Assembly: GCA_964019695.1 (NCBI GenBank)
Contig: OZ026516.1
Span: 96,968,368-97,032,367, forward strand
Direction: 5' to 3'
DNA length: 64,000 nucleotides
Origin: Loripinus fragilis
Taxonomy: Eukaryota > Mollusca > Bivalvia > Lucinida > Lucinidae
The translations under genes and the position numbers were made by a program. Below the pieces are notes generated by a model. It searched no databases, was not told where the DNA came from, and saw only the letters and a list, made by a program, of their open reading frames with translations. This document shows positions 34,900 to 45,539 of the stretch, piece by piece (within the stretch, counting starts at the first letter, position 1; every line of letters starts with the position of its first letter).

Positions 34900-36535
34900 A
34901 GTTCACCATAGACTCAGCTGTCGTATTTTCATGCAAAATTACCAAGTAGGCAAAGAACCAGACTATCTCCAGATAGGTGTCTTTTCTAGAACCAGCAAAG
35001 GAAAATTATTTATACAAGGCAAAACAAAAAACCTCTAGTTTATGGTCACTTTTGGCACCAATTTCAATTTTGAGCCTCGTCTATATTCTAGACTTTTTAA
35101 AGGATTTTTGTTTTACTTTTTTCATACAAAAAGATTTAAATAAAAAAAAGTTTGCCAACCAATTGACCTCTTAATATATTGAAGTTATTGAAGAGGTAAG
35201 GGCAAAAACAATATTGTATTCCTTTTTTTTGGTTAATCTTTAGCCTTCTAAAATTATAAATACAGGTACATGCTTTGCGCTGCTCTTAAAATTGTGTGTC
35301 GTTTAACTCTTTTTGCATACTTTGTATGCTGATTTTCAAAGCTGACTTTTTCGCAAAAAAAATAAAAATCAGGAATACATGTCGCCATCAGAGTGTCAAA
35401 AGTGTTGGGTCAAGATCAGGACCGACAGAAGCTGATCTTGGTCCAACTGTTTGCAAAGGTTATCAGCAGACTACAAAAGAATATATGCATTAGGATCTTC
35501 TGTTGTTGTTGATTTATTGTTGATTGTAATTCCCATTGTGGGATTTTGTAATTGTTCTGTTTTGTTGTGCGCTACTTTATGTCCGTTCTAGTTTTTCAGC
35601 TTTGCTTAGTTTGTCATCCTGATGTCTCGTGATTGTTGTGTGTCTCTTCCTCGCGGTGCCATGGGTTTGTCTGCAGTTTGTAATTGTGGTATTTCCTCAC
35701 TTACTATTCTTGTAAAATGTTTGTTTTAGAAGAACTATATTAAGGGAGATAAGGAAGGGTTCATATGAATGATTTTGAGTAGGCGAGATACAAGCTCTAA
35801 GGAACCTTCATAAAACTATTTTACATTTGTGGAAAATGCATGCATTTCCTTAGCATTTTAAGGCATTATAAACAGCTGACAGTCAGTTAGAATGATTTTT
35901 TTATATTCTAGTATGAACATTTTAGGGTGTAGGCCTAACTCTTTTTGAGCACGAATCTCAATATTGATTCTTTATTCACTTTAAAATACGCATTGCATCA
36001 ATATTTTGACAGATCAAAACAAGGTCAGTCTTATTCTTTACAATCTGTGGAGCGCATGGTCCCAAACTTTCGGGTCTATCAGAACAATCATCTTTTTTTC
36101 ATTTTTTTGTTTCTCGAACACTGACAACTCTCATATCAAAATGCGAAATACCGTGCTTGGCACAACGATCGATAAACTCGTGCTGTCAGTGTTTTGTTGT
36201 TGTTGTTGTTTTTTTTTGTTTTTTTTAGTTTTTAGCAGTTTACAAAAGTCATTCTCTAGCGCGGACAGGGACGCAACTTGCCTTAAATTAATAGTCTGCA
36301 CTTAAAAATAGCGTATGCCAAAATGAGACGCCGTAAGGATGAGAGTATATAGTAATGCATGACACCATTTGAGACGCCACGAAATGAAAATGCGGCGCCA
36401 CGATATAACACACTCTAGTTAGTGGTGTACAATATAAACTCTTTAAAAAATCAGGGCCTTCTTTTTACTTCGTTTTTGGGTGCCGAACCTTTAAAGAAAG
36501 TAATGCCACCATAAATATGATAACACCAGCCACAA
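34900..36535. other. Mostly non-coding stretch with one dispersed repeat
   Basis: Apart from the repeat at 35,500-35,720 (shared with 5,897-6,105) and an 'atcagagtgtcaaa..' segment at 35,387-35,490 shared with 49,013-49,120, I see no exon or bounded element. There are T-runs near 36,205. Confidence 0.5.
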
Positions 36536-36539
36536 TTTG

Positions 36540-36750
36540 AAACTTTTTGTGGCTTTCCCTGGGTAGAAACCAGTACCGCCGGGAGGGTTTATGATTTGTG
36601 TGTTTTTATTATATGACGGGAGCACCCGAAGGCTCACCGAAAGTGGTTTTATGTGGTTTTATGGTTTTATGGAGAAGCCGGGAATCGAACCTGCGACCCC
36701 TGGTTTACAAGGCATAGCGCTTATCCACTACACCACGGGGGCTTCTCGCC
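36540..36750 (-). repeat. tRNA-like SINE head (second type)
   Basis: On the minus strand, 36,663-36,750 reads like a tRNA with 'ccgtggtgtagtggataagc' (A box) and 'caggttcgattcccgg' (B box). The T stem has mismatches and a non-tRNA tail follows ('ctttcggtgagccttcggg'), so I call a SINE or tRNA pseudogene rather than a functional tRNA. Confidence 0.6.
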
Positions 36751-37189
36751 ACAATTTGAAACACCTGCCACAATTGGAATGAGGCAGATTAGAACACACT
36801 TTGTACATGTATATGTATTACCAATAATAAAACTGGCATATAATAATCCCATAGTTTCGGTTTAATACGTACGCTAATTAATGCGTTTTTGCGTAAACGG
36901 GTGCTATATATTCGTCCCTGACGGAATAAAAAAATAGTTATCGACGACAGCTGAACGCCGTTTAAATGTGTAAATTTCAAAAAGGAAGAGAAGCAAAGGG
37001 ACACAACCCAATACGGAGACAGAAACAATCAAAATTGCTAAGACACCGAAATTTTGATCGAAACCAAGACTCGAAAGTTAACTGCGTCCCTTTTAGGCCT
37101 TTATATGGCTTATGGGTCTTAAAGGGTATAGTTATGGATCATTTTTTATGAGTTTTCTGGTAAAAAAGCAATTTCGCCCTCCAATCTTT

Positions 37190-37336
37190 CCAGACCCCCG
37201 CCCTCATTTGCCCCTCTTCCCGCCCCCTCTACCCCCGCTCCCCGCCCCCTCTACCCCCGATTCCGCCCCCTCTACCCCCGATTCCGCACCCTCTATCCCC
37301 GTACCCCCGCCCCCCTGTCCACCCCCTCTCTATGGC
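37190..37336 (+). repeat. C-rich minisatellite, about 21-bp units
   Basis: Units of the type 'cgccccctctacccccgattc' repeat about four to five times, ending in 'tgtccaccccctctctatgg', an inverted match to the leader of the tract at 34,702. Confidence 0.7.
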
Positions 37337-37510
37337 CTTGAAATTGGTATTTAGCTGTGCCCGCTGTGACCTTCCATCACCTTATAAATGAAGAGTATCT
37401 ACCCCAACCCTCGTTAATTTCAAGTTGTATGCATTATCATGTCCTACCAAATCATAATTAGGTTATTTTCAATTAAACATTTGTAATTGTTTTCAAACTG
37501 AAATACCCAA

Positions 37511-37580
37511 TTAAAGCTGCATAGTCTGTAACTTTTGATCTTTTAATTTTAGAACTAATGCTTCTATTTTTCAAGAACAC
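37511..37580 (+). mobile_element. Left half of TIR element G, cut by the retroelement
   Basis: Reads 'ttaaagctgcatagtctgtaac...ttcaagaacac', as at the left end of the full copy 45,037-45,412, and stops where the DIRS/Ngaro-like sequence begins. The matching right half resumes at 41,521. Confidence 0.8.
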
Positions 37581-38295
37581 AGTATTCTATTCCAAGCGCC
37601 ACCCTTACATTCCTTTAGATGTTAGCAATGGATGAAATAAGAAAATCACGACAAGGACTAAAGGAACGCAAGGTGCTACTGAAAACGGGTGGGTGGGAGG
37701 GCAACAAAAAACCTAAACCAAGATCGTCGTGCAACGGGGATAGTAACCAAAGCCCCGTCCAGTGATGTGCGCTCCCTTAAGGGCGGCCCCTTCACAACAA
37801 GATCTTAGCTGCAAGTGAGTCGGTGGGCGGAGCTAACGGTGGAGTGCAAGGATGCCGTTTGGAATAGTATTCTATTCCAAGCGCCACCCTTACATTCCTT
37901 TAGATGTTAGCAATGGATGAAATAAGAAAATCTCTCTAGTTTCCCACAGCGTCACTACCAAACCGTTAACAGTGTCATTTTCCCCATGTTATGGCTACGT
38001 TAAACCTGGTGCATTCCAATACTTACTTCACTATACGCTGTATTTAGCTTGCAGCCCTCATACAGTATGTTGCGTAAATTTAAATGGCAAAGTAGGTAAT
38101 CCGTCTGTGGTACTCTGCTAGAAGCGCGTCGCCATCAACCCGATTGTTGACTATCGTTTCCATACGACGTGCACTTTCGAAACCCAGAGCCTAATTAGCG
38201 GTAGACACGGGAGTTATAAACTTGAGAATCGCTAACCATGCCCACAGGAACCCTATCGTTAACACAGCACAGGCACTAAAATTTAAGAGTTGCTA

Positions 38296-38640
38296 AAGGG
38301 CACCGTGCGTCAACGCCGGTGAGGCTCGAACCCGCGGCCCTTCAGTCTGGGTCAAGTAATCTACCACCGAGCCACTGCACCATGTATATAGTCACTTTTT
38401 AAGGCACCAAATTAAACTCACTGCTTGCGAGTGGCTATACAGAATTGTTCTGAAGCTTGTAGAAAAATAAGCCTGTTGTTGGGTAAATACCTTACAATTT
38501 AGGGTGCTTTTCAATTAAGGCGTTTAATAGTCACAACAAGACACGTTCATCCTAGCCTAGCACTGGTTCAACCCAAGAAGACCCGTCTCGACGCCACTGA
38601 AAGATTGTTGACTGGGACGAAAAAAAAATCAAAACAAGCA
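38296..38640. repeat. SINE head (minus) and SINE tail (plus) in opposite orientation
   Basis: 38,296-38,385 is a minus-strand tRNA-like head ('gctcgaacccgcggcc', 'ctaccaccgagccactg'). 38,545-38,640 is a plus-strand tail ('aagacccgtctcgacgccactg', 'gttgactgggacg'). They look like parts of the family at 25,344, either two broken copies or one internally inverted copy. Confidence 0.7.
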
Positions 38641-39633
38641 AAAGTGGCTATAAACGTACTTTTGCCAGTGTCGACTTAAATGTCCGTTTCTCATCTTACT
38701 CAAAAGAACATTTTTACTAGTCCCAGCAGCCGTAAACACGGCTTGGTGATCGCTATAACTGACAGCATTGGAAATATGAATAGGGGCGGGACTAAGAAAC
38801 ATCACGCTTACCAACACCTATTCCCGCATGAGGGGGTAGATGCAAACAAAATAAGCACCGCCTTAAACATAATCTCCCAATCTACAACATTCGTGTGACC
38901 AGCGGAAATGCCCAACCACAATCAAGCATGTCTTAATTGACACTCCGCTTGGCTGGTAAAACGCGAGGCCGCCGCCCGAATCAAAGCTATTAATTACTTG
39001 CTAATCAAGAAACTAATACGGATAGATGGGCTCAATGTCGGCAGACATAACGATAATAGCTTCTAACGGATAATGCTCACTATGGGATGGTGATTTATGG
39101 GATTCGAATGGTCAATACGTAGCATAGAAATACCAATGCACTGTAGCGTTTTGGGGTTTTCCGTAGCCTCTCTGCTTTAACCATCCGACTCCCTAGAGTC
39201 ATGCCTGAAGTAAAAAACACTTTTTGGGACTATGCATTTTATTGTTACATGGGAACATACACAAAAAACCTTACTGGCTATACAACCCATGCACGCCACG
39301 GCCACCAATCCATCCCCCCCATCGCCTACATTAACTGGATCCAGGTCACAATATCAATATTGCAAAATGTGGAGTCCGGTGGTGCGATCTTTGCGCGCCA
39401 GAGCGCATTGGCTAAGGCCATCAAATTGCAGCTTCATTTCTCCAAAATTTTGTATTAGCTAGATGAACTTTAAAGTTTATCTCATTATAGGAAAACAGGC
39501 CCCTCTTCTTCATAGCCCTGTATCGAATTTTCATATTTAGGCGATGAAGTAGCTGGATTGGTGGGTGGCCGTGTAATGGATGACATGATTAACTTTATTC
39601 CAGCGTTATACTAAACAATGCTGATTCTAAGAA

Positions 39634-40401
39634 CTAAAATAAACTAGACAAGTTCTGTAGAAAGGCTTTTTCACCAGTCGTATTTAAATGAACCTGATCT
39701 TTTAGCATGCATGGAGAAATATTTGAATTATCTATGAACGTAAAGCCACGTTTTTCACACAATTTCTGAACGGACGAGTTCAAAACGTTAATCCGCTTAT
39801 TGACCAACAATGACCTCGTATAAATGCACCCTGAAAACACAAAACAAAAGCGATGCTTTGTCTGCAAATCAACCACTAATTCTTCTAACCGAACCAAGCT
39901 CTGATTAGCCCTACTCATCTGGCTCTCTTCTGGATAATAGGTTTTATTTACATTGTTTGTGCCCGCGTGAAATATTACCAGGAAAACCTGTGTTCGACCT
40001 AACTGAAATCGCACATGCTCCATTAAATCAAGCAACTTTCCACCTCCAACTGACACGACGCGAGTGTTTTCGAGTAAATCTGTCATAAAACGAATCATCG
40101 AGTCTCCCACAACAAGAGTAGACACGTGATTGATAGGGCGTCTATATGATAAACCGCCACTTATATGATACGGCAATCCCTCCGTGGGAAAGTTGAAATT
40201 CGCAGCCATCAAAGTCCAGGGTAGACCACGTTTGTCTTTTTGATACCCTTTCTTAGTGGGATACAACAAAATCCCCATATCATGCATGTAGCCAATCGGT
40301 ATGATCGACCTGGCGTAACGAAGAATCGTCGCATGCCAGGGTTCTAACAAATCGAACCACGGAAAAACGAGCGTGACCTTCAGGGCTTTATCAATAATGA
40401 A
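39634..40401 (-). pseudogene. SGNH/GDSL hydrolase domain of DIRS/Ngaro-type element
   Basis: Minus strand, continuing in the same frame as the RT/RNase H part after a single TAA at 40,402-40,404. The SGNH family marks are visible: block I VVGDSMIRF (Ser nucleophile), block III FHAGTNNVN (Gly/Asn), and block V DQVHLNTTGEKA (Asp and His). The domain is about 170 residues, close to usual length, and all catalytic positions are present. SGNH hydrolase domains are known as extra modules in Ngaro and some other retroelements, where their role is unclear (an esterase is presumed). The frame ends at 39,634 with a stop. Confidence 0.8.
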
Positions 40402-41520
40402 TTAAATGAGCCCTGGTAATAAGCAGAAAGGCGGAAAAGCGTAATATCTCTCTGCGCTTGAGTAAGACTGGGCAAACGCATCAACCCCAAAAGACAGGGG
40501 CGTTGGGAAGGGGGTGAAATGCTTCAATGGGGTTCCCTTTGGGTCTGTCATAGCGTTGCTGTCGAGGCTGAACATGTCAACAGTGTGCGGTCCAAACTGA
40601 GATTGGATAAACAACCAAGTCCTTAATGTGATGGTGGCATCCGATTTTGCGAGGGTTCTAGATGGCAAGTCGGACGGATTTGAGCGCGATGGTACGTAAG
40701 TAAGTTCCAATGAACAGCTGTGTTGCAGTGTTAACTGAAAAATCTCCTTTAACACTGCGTTTAGTTGAGAATTTCGCGACGTCTGATTAGTCCAGGCAAA
40801 GACCACGCTGTTATTGTCAACTAACGCCCTAATGCGTTGTCCTATTAACTTGGTGCCCAAACTTTTCAACGCGTTTTTGAGAGCTAGAGCTTCTTTCACC
40901 ATGATAGGGAGAGCTAATTGCTCTTGAGACCAAAAATCTGAAAATGCCCTTTCGCCATCCGTGGCCTTGTAAACTGCCGCCCATTTATAATCAGAGCTGT
41001 CCGACGCAATTTGCAGTGAAACATGGCATTCTGACAGCCAGGGCAAAGGTTGAGTCCACGTATCTAAGAATTTCCAAAACTCCACCTCGTCACGGAGTTC
41101 GCCACATACCGGGATGATAAGCTCATTATTTCGCACTGCGCATGAAATTGCCCTATTACACGCCGTAGTGTACAATTTAGACGCGCGAATAGCCAATATC
41201 ATGGAACAACAAACCCCAGTAAACTTTTGCAAGGTGAGTAAGGACGTGACTGTGCCTCTCAGAATTGCCTCCCTGATCGTTCGTAATTTTTCTTTTCGCT
41301 TATCGGTTACAAGGAACGAACACTGTAATGTGTCAACCCACATTCCCAGAAAAATCATGATTTGAGTAGGAACGAAAACGGACTTCGTTAAATTTAAAAA
41401 ATAGCCTAAACCCACGAAAAGCCTAACTGCCCAATGTATAGCGATCTTGGAGCGACTGAAAGGGTTATTCAAATGCTGCGGAGCCTCTCCACCATATTCT
41501 CCCAACAAACGATCATCTAT
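40402..41520 (-). pseudogene. Reverse transcriptase C-terminus and RNase H, DIRS/Ngaro type
   Basis: Minus strand. The first residues are the RT catalytic box SYIDDR. The RT C-terminal part follows (LNLTKSVFVPTQIMIFLGM, typical of DIRS-like RT). RNase H then shows ASDSSDYKWAAVY, KEALALKNAL, ALVDNNSVVFAW and YVPSRSNPSDLPSR, and after it TVDMFSLDSNAM and LSFGVDAFAQ, typical of this group. The RT fingers and palm are missing at the 5' side, where element G sequence abuts. The frame ends at TAA (40,402-40,404) but continues in frame beyond it, so the stop is probably a recent nonsense change rather than a natural end. Confidence 0.85.
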
Positions 41521-41696
41521 GTAAGATAATTCACTTTTCCGTGCAGTTTTCAGCTATAGTGAACAGATTTATTGTGAAAAACATAACTTAATTCTACTTT
41601 TACAAATGATGTAAAAAAAAAAAAAATGATGTAAAAAGAAAATAAAAAAATAAAATAAAAAAAAAATGTACATAGTTGCAGACTTAGTCTCTTTAA
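41521..41696 (+). mobile_element. Right half of TIR element G
   Basis: Matches the right part of 45,037-45,412 ('aagataattcacttttcc.tgcagttttcagc' to 'gtctctttaaa'), with an expanded A-rich stretch near 41,610-41,670. With 37,511-37,580 it brackets the retroelement. About 155 bp of G seen in the full copy is missing at the junction. Confidence 0.8.
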
Positions 41697-41876
41697 ACAA
41701 CATTTATTTGAAAATTATTACGCTTGAGTAAACTGTTTAGACCAAAATCAAATTAATTAAAAACTTTCTTTGAACTAGCCCGACACGGACCCAGAAATTG
41801 ACTTGTCTTGACCATGAATTTAATAGTACAGGTACAATTGGAGCATGCTTACTGCATAAGGTAAAATAAGTAATAG

Positions 41877-42047
41877 TTATACCATGGGTTGTCCGCCTGT
41901 ACGTGGAGATAATCTACGAGCTTTAGCGAGTGGATTATCTTACGTACAGGTGGACAAACATGGTATAACTATTTTATACCACCTACATCAGTGTAGACCT
42001 TGCACATCACGAGATATATCGTGTTAAAGTTGGTAAGGGTGGTATAA
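41877..42047 (+). mobile_element. Hairpin element family D, copy 2 (intact)
   Basis: 171 bp from 'ttataccatgggttgtccgcc' to 'gtaagggtggtataa', with the central palindrome around 'gctttagcgag'. It serves as the intact reference for the split copy at 49.58/51.87 kb. Confidence 0.85.
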
Positions 42048-42361
42048 TGCGTTATAACGTTACTCGTCATAGAAAGTAGTTATTAAGCTAACGTTAATGT
42101 AACTGTACTACCGAAGGTAATTTCTTAACATTTCTTAACTGATTCGATCCAGAATTGGGAAAATTGGCCACCTACTTCAAGGTCATGGTATGACACATAA
42201 CAGAGTCCAAATGATACAAATTTAAGTTCATTCTTTAGGGAAACTGTAATAGCAGAACCAAAATCCTATTTGCTCAGAGTAACGATCTGATATACGCCTT
42301 GAAGTAAAAGTGGTTCGGAACGGGAAAAACTTACTAGTCCGAACAGAGCAGCTATAGCCCA

Positions 42362-42765
42362 TGGGGGGTGGGGGGGGGAAATACTCTAATATTTTCATAC
42401 ATACGTAGGCTCGGGTCATTTTTGGGGGTTCAAAATTTTCAATTTCAATATTTTTGGGGGTTTCAGAAAAAATGAATATTTTTGGGGGTATGAAGATTTT
42501 AAGGATATTTTTTGGGGTCATCACAAAATTGGACTATATTTAGGGGTACTTTCTATGCATTTTAGGGTCTTTTCTTAAGGTCAGTGGACAGAATGGGGGG
42601 GGGGGGTCTTTTTGGGGTTGCTAAATTTTCAAATATTTTTTGGGGTGCTTGAAATTCCTCCCCCGCATTTTTTTTTTGTGGGGGGGGGGGGGGGGGTGAA
42701 AGGTAAATGCTGTGCCCAAGCCGAGCCTACGTATGAAGAAAAAATGAGAGTACCCCCCCCCCCAC
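42362..42765. mobile_element. MITE of about 400 bp, copy 2 of the 21.15-kb family
   Basis: Ends 'tactctaatattttcata..cgtaggctcggg' and the inverted 'ccgagcctacgtatgaag'. The interior has expanded G-runs (42,594-42,607 and 42,679-42,696). Confidence 0.8.
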
Positions 42766-43259
42766 TCCCCCCTCACTCCTGGGAAATAGAGATGGCTAGA
42801 GGCTTGAACTTTTGGGCTTAGAAGGAGTAGTGGGATTGCACTATCTATTTAGTAAACAAAGGTACTGAACAAAGGAGGGGTTATTCCCGAGCTGACCTGT
42901 GTCTTTATTTCGCGTAATATGCAGATTTCTTTACCTTTTTTTCACTTTTACTATATTTTTTTTTCATGAAAATTTGACATATCCCTAAAATTGATCTCAG
43001 TTTCCCATATCCCTTTAAGTATTTACAAAAACATCCCGTATCCCTATAAGTTTTTGTCCAATATCCCTATATCCCTTAAAACCCTTACAGGGCCTCAGCT
43101 ATGGTCACGGCGGTTCACCTAACCACACTTTTTCCTGGGCACGCTTGAACAAGCGGTTAACCAGTACTTCAAGCACAGTTTCACTTGTAGCTGACAACCA
43201 CCCTTCTTGAATGATTCAGCGATAGGGAGGAGAATGAGCATAGTATTTTTTTCACGGTC

Positions 43260-43380
43260 AATTTCCGCGAAAGTATGGAACTGGGCTGGGGTCGAACTCG
43301 TGACACCTTGATCTTTAGTCAGACATACACCTGCCAGTAGGCAGACACTGTTACCGACTGCGCTACGCGGCCTTGGTGTC
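43260..43380 (-). repeat. tRNA-like SINE head (third type)
   Basis: The minus strand has 'gccgcgtagcgcagtcggtaac' (A-box-like) and 'cacgagttcgaccccagc' (B-box-like), separated by more than a normal anticodon/variable region. It is likely a tRNA-derived repeat, not a functional tRNA. Confidence 0.55.
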
Positions 43381-43939
43381 CTAAGTGCCTGGTGTTCACA
43401 TCGTGTCTGGAGTGTATCTCCTTTATTTTTTGAGTTAAGAGTCAAAATTCGGTGTGTGGATCGATCGTTGGGCTCACTGTGACTTTTTAGCATAATATAA
43501 TAAAGCACAGTACTTTCTTAAAGCTTTGGCTTGTTTCGATTGTACAAGGGAAGTAACTAATTGCCATTGACAATATAAAAAATTATATATTTGTTACGAT
43601 ATCGTTTCTGTCAGACACCAGATAAAAGATGTAAAATAAAATCGAAGTAAATAAAGATAATTATGATTAAAATCACATTGCTTTATCAAAAATTGAAATA
43701 TATATTACTATCAGTGGCCAACTCTTTTCAATTTTATAAATAGTTTATTTATAACATGAGTAAAACAGAATACGGTGCACTCTACCACTGAGTTAACTGT
43801 TATAGTTGATTCTTTACGTTAAATAATATTTACAGCCGCCTCCAGGCGGTAAAAAAAATCAATGTTGACCTAATTTAGCCATGTCTAAACCAGTTAAATG
43901 AGTATCTCACTGAAATAAGCAAGTCTGTCTCTGTTACCG

Positions 43940-44430
43940 ACTTCGGAAATCTTGGGTTCTGACGTAGAGCCGAATATCGACGGAAAGCAGCCGGTGCAAG
44001 GGCTTGTGAGAAGAGGTGCAGTTTCCGTTAGTTCTTTAACAGACTCAATAAAACTGAGTCTGCTGTTTTCTTATATTGTAGGTTCTCTTTTTTCGATGGA
44101 TCCATTTTTTGTTTCAGATTATTTAGAGGTCGTAATAGCTGTGTGGTTGGTAAAACTTCTCCCCTTGCATTATAATGTTGATAGTTTTTTCATATACTGG
44201 TCCTTCGGGAATATTGGGGTCTGACGGAATATGAGCAGAATACCGCTTTAGCCGGTTCAAGGGGGCGTGAGAATCGTTCCACTTTCCATTATGTCTCATA
44301 AACGGACTCAATAAAACAGAGACTGCTGTTTTATAGATCAAAAAGGATCCATTGTTCACGATTATTTGGAGGTCGCAACAGCTGTCGGTGTTTCTGTGAG
44401 GAGTTGGTAAAACTTCTCCCCGTGCAACGT
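43940..44430 (+). repeat. Tandem duplication with a conserved 'gactcaataaaac' motif
   Basis: Two diverged units of about 250 bp (junction near 44,220) share 'ttcgg.aat.ttggg.tctgacg', 'gactcaataaaac.gag.ctgctgtttt', 'ggatccatt' and 'ggtaaaacttctcccc'. In the first unit the central part is a small inverted repeat ('agactc..gagtct'). Confidence 0.75.
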
Positions 44431-44470
44431 TTCCGAATGATCTGTTTTTCCAGATAATATTTTAAGAAGT

Positions 44471-44970
44471 AGATCAGCTCCAGCAGTGAATTGTTGAGTA
44501 ATAATTCACTGTTTGGAGGTCAGTTGTAAAGAAGATCAAATCACGAGCGCGCAGCGCGAGTGATTTATCTTCGTACAACTGACCGACAAACAGTGAATTA
44601 TTACTCAACAATTCACGCACTGGAGCTGATCTATTTCGATTCTAACACACAATAAACGACGAAAACACATTCGAAGTCTTCAGCTTCTTCCAACTTTCTG
44701 CCATTGCACTGAAGAACTCCCGCCAATATTTAGACTACGTCGCATACGTTTACATGTAATTGTGACGTCTTTCAAGCGTAAAAAAACGACGCTACCCCGT
44801 CTAATGCCATGAATGTCATTTCTTTTGCTGTTATATATGTTTTGTTCATTTTATTGTATGTTATATTCTCATACCCCGGTTAGGGGTCCAGAATGAATTT
44901 TGACTTGACTTGACTCCAGTGACGTCAGCTATCACACACTTTAGCTGAGAATTATTGTTCGATATATCAC
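44471..44970. mobile_element. Palindromic element family E, copy 1
   Basis: 44,471-44,632 is a palindrome of about 162 bp with arms from 'agatcagctccag' through 'gaattgttgagtaataattcac' and 'gatc.aatcac', centred on 'gagcgcgcagcgcg'. The following 340 bp, with 'gacgt' repeats and 'gtcgcatacgtttacatgta', match 54,592-54,880. No coding frame. Confidence 0.8.
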
Positions 44971-45036
44971 AGTGTGTTACCGTTTGCTCTATAGGCGAGG
45001 TGCGTTAGAATTATACATAGAAATGGGAACCAAACT

Positions 45037-45412
45037 TTAAAGCTGCATAGTCTGTAACTTTTGATCTTTTATTTTTTAAGTAAAGTTTCTATTTTTCAAG
45101 AATACAGTAAAAATACTAAAATTCAGGTAAACATTCTACAATTTTTGTAAATCTTAGCAAATTATATCTATCTAAACAACAGCATTTATTTTAAAAAATC
45201 AACTGTCTAGAATTATTGGAGGGACGTAAATTATTATTAACAAGAGAAAAAACACCTTTTATATAAGATAATTCACTTTTCCATGCAGTTTTCAGCCGTA
45301 CTGAACAAATTTATTGTGAAAACATAACTTAATTCTATTTTTACAAATGATTTATAAAGAAAAGATTTTTTTTTTCAAAAAATGTTCATAGTTACAGACC
45401 GAGTCTCTTTAA
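45037..45412. mobile_element. TIR element G, full copy (376 bp)
   Basis: Inverted ends 'ttaaag.tgcatagtctgtaac' and the reverse complement of 'gttacagaccgagtctctttaa'. It is the intact reference for the split copy around 37.5-41.7 kb. Non-coding. Confidence 0.8.
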
Positions 45413-45539
45413 GAAGTCAGTCATGTTTGTCTTTTTATATAAACGGGAAGAATTCATAGCAAAAATGTATGTAGATTCTATACTGTGTTTCGTCCATTGA
45501 TATAGAATACAAGGACCATGACACTAATTTCACCGACTA

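Larger units (their letters stand above)
37581..41520 (-). mobile_element. DIRS/Ngaro-type retrotransposon remnant with SGNH domain
   Basis: Lies between the two halves of element G. It carries minus-strand RT/RNase H and SGNH frames at 39,634-41,520. Its low-coordinate end holds identical 67-bp direct repeats (37,581-37,647 and 37,866-37,932) separated by 218 bp. Read on the minus strand, repeat-spacer-repeat at the 3' end resembles the B1-A2-B2 arrangement of Ngaro elements; the A1 partner at the 5' end would be lost, as the element starts within the RT catalytic motif. SINE pieces at 38.3-38.6 kb are nested inside. No tyrosine recombinase was recognised. Confidence 0.75.

Noticed and set aside
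36663..36750. Functional tRNA gene (minus strand)
   Set aside because: Promoter boxes are present, but the T stem has mismatches and the sequence runs on into a SINE-like tail.
43265..43380. Functional tRNA gene (minus strand)
   Set aside because: The distance between the A-box-like and B-box-like parts is too long for a tRNA without an intron, and stems do not pair well. More likely a tRNA-derived repeat.
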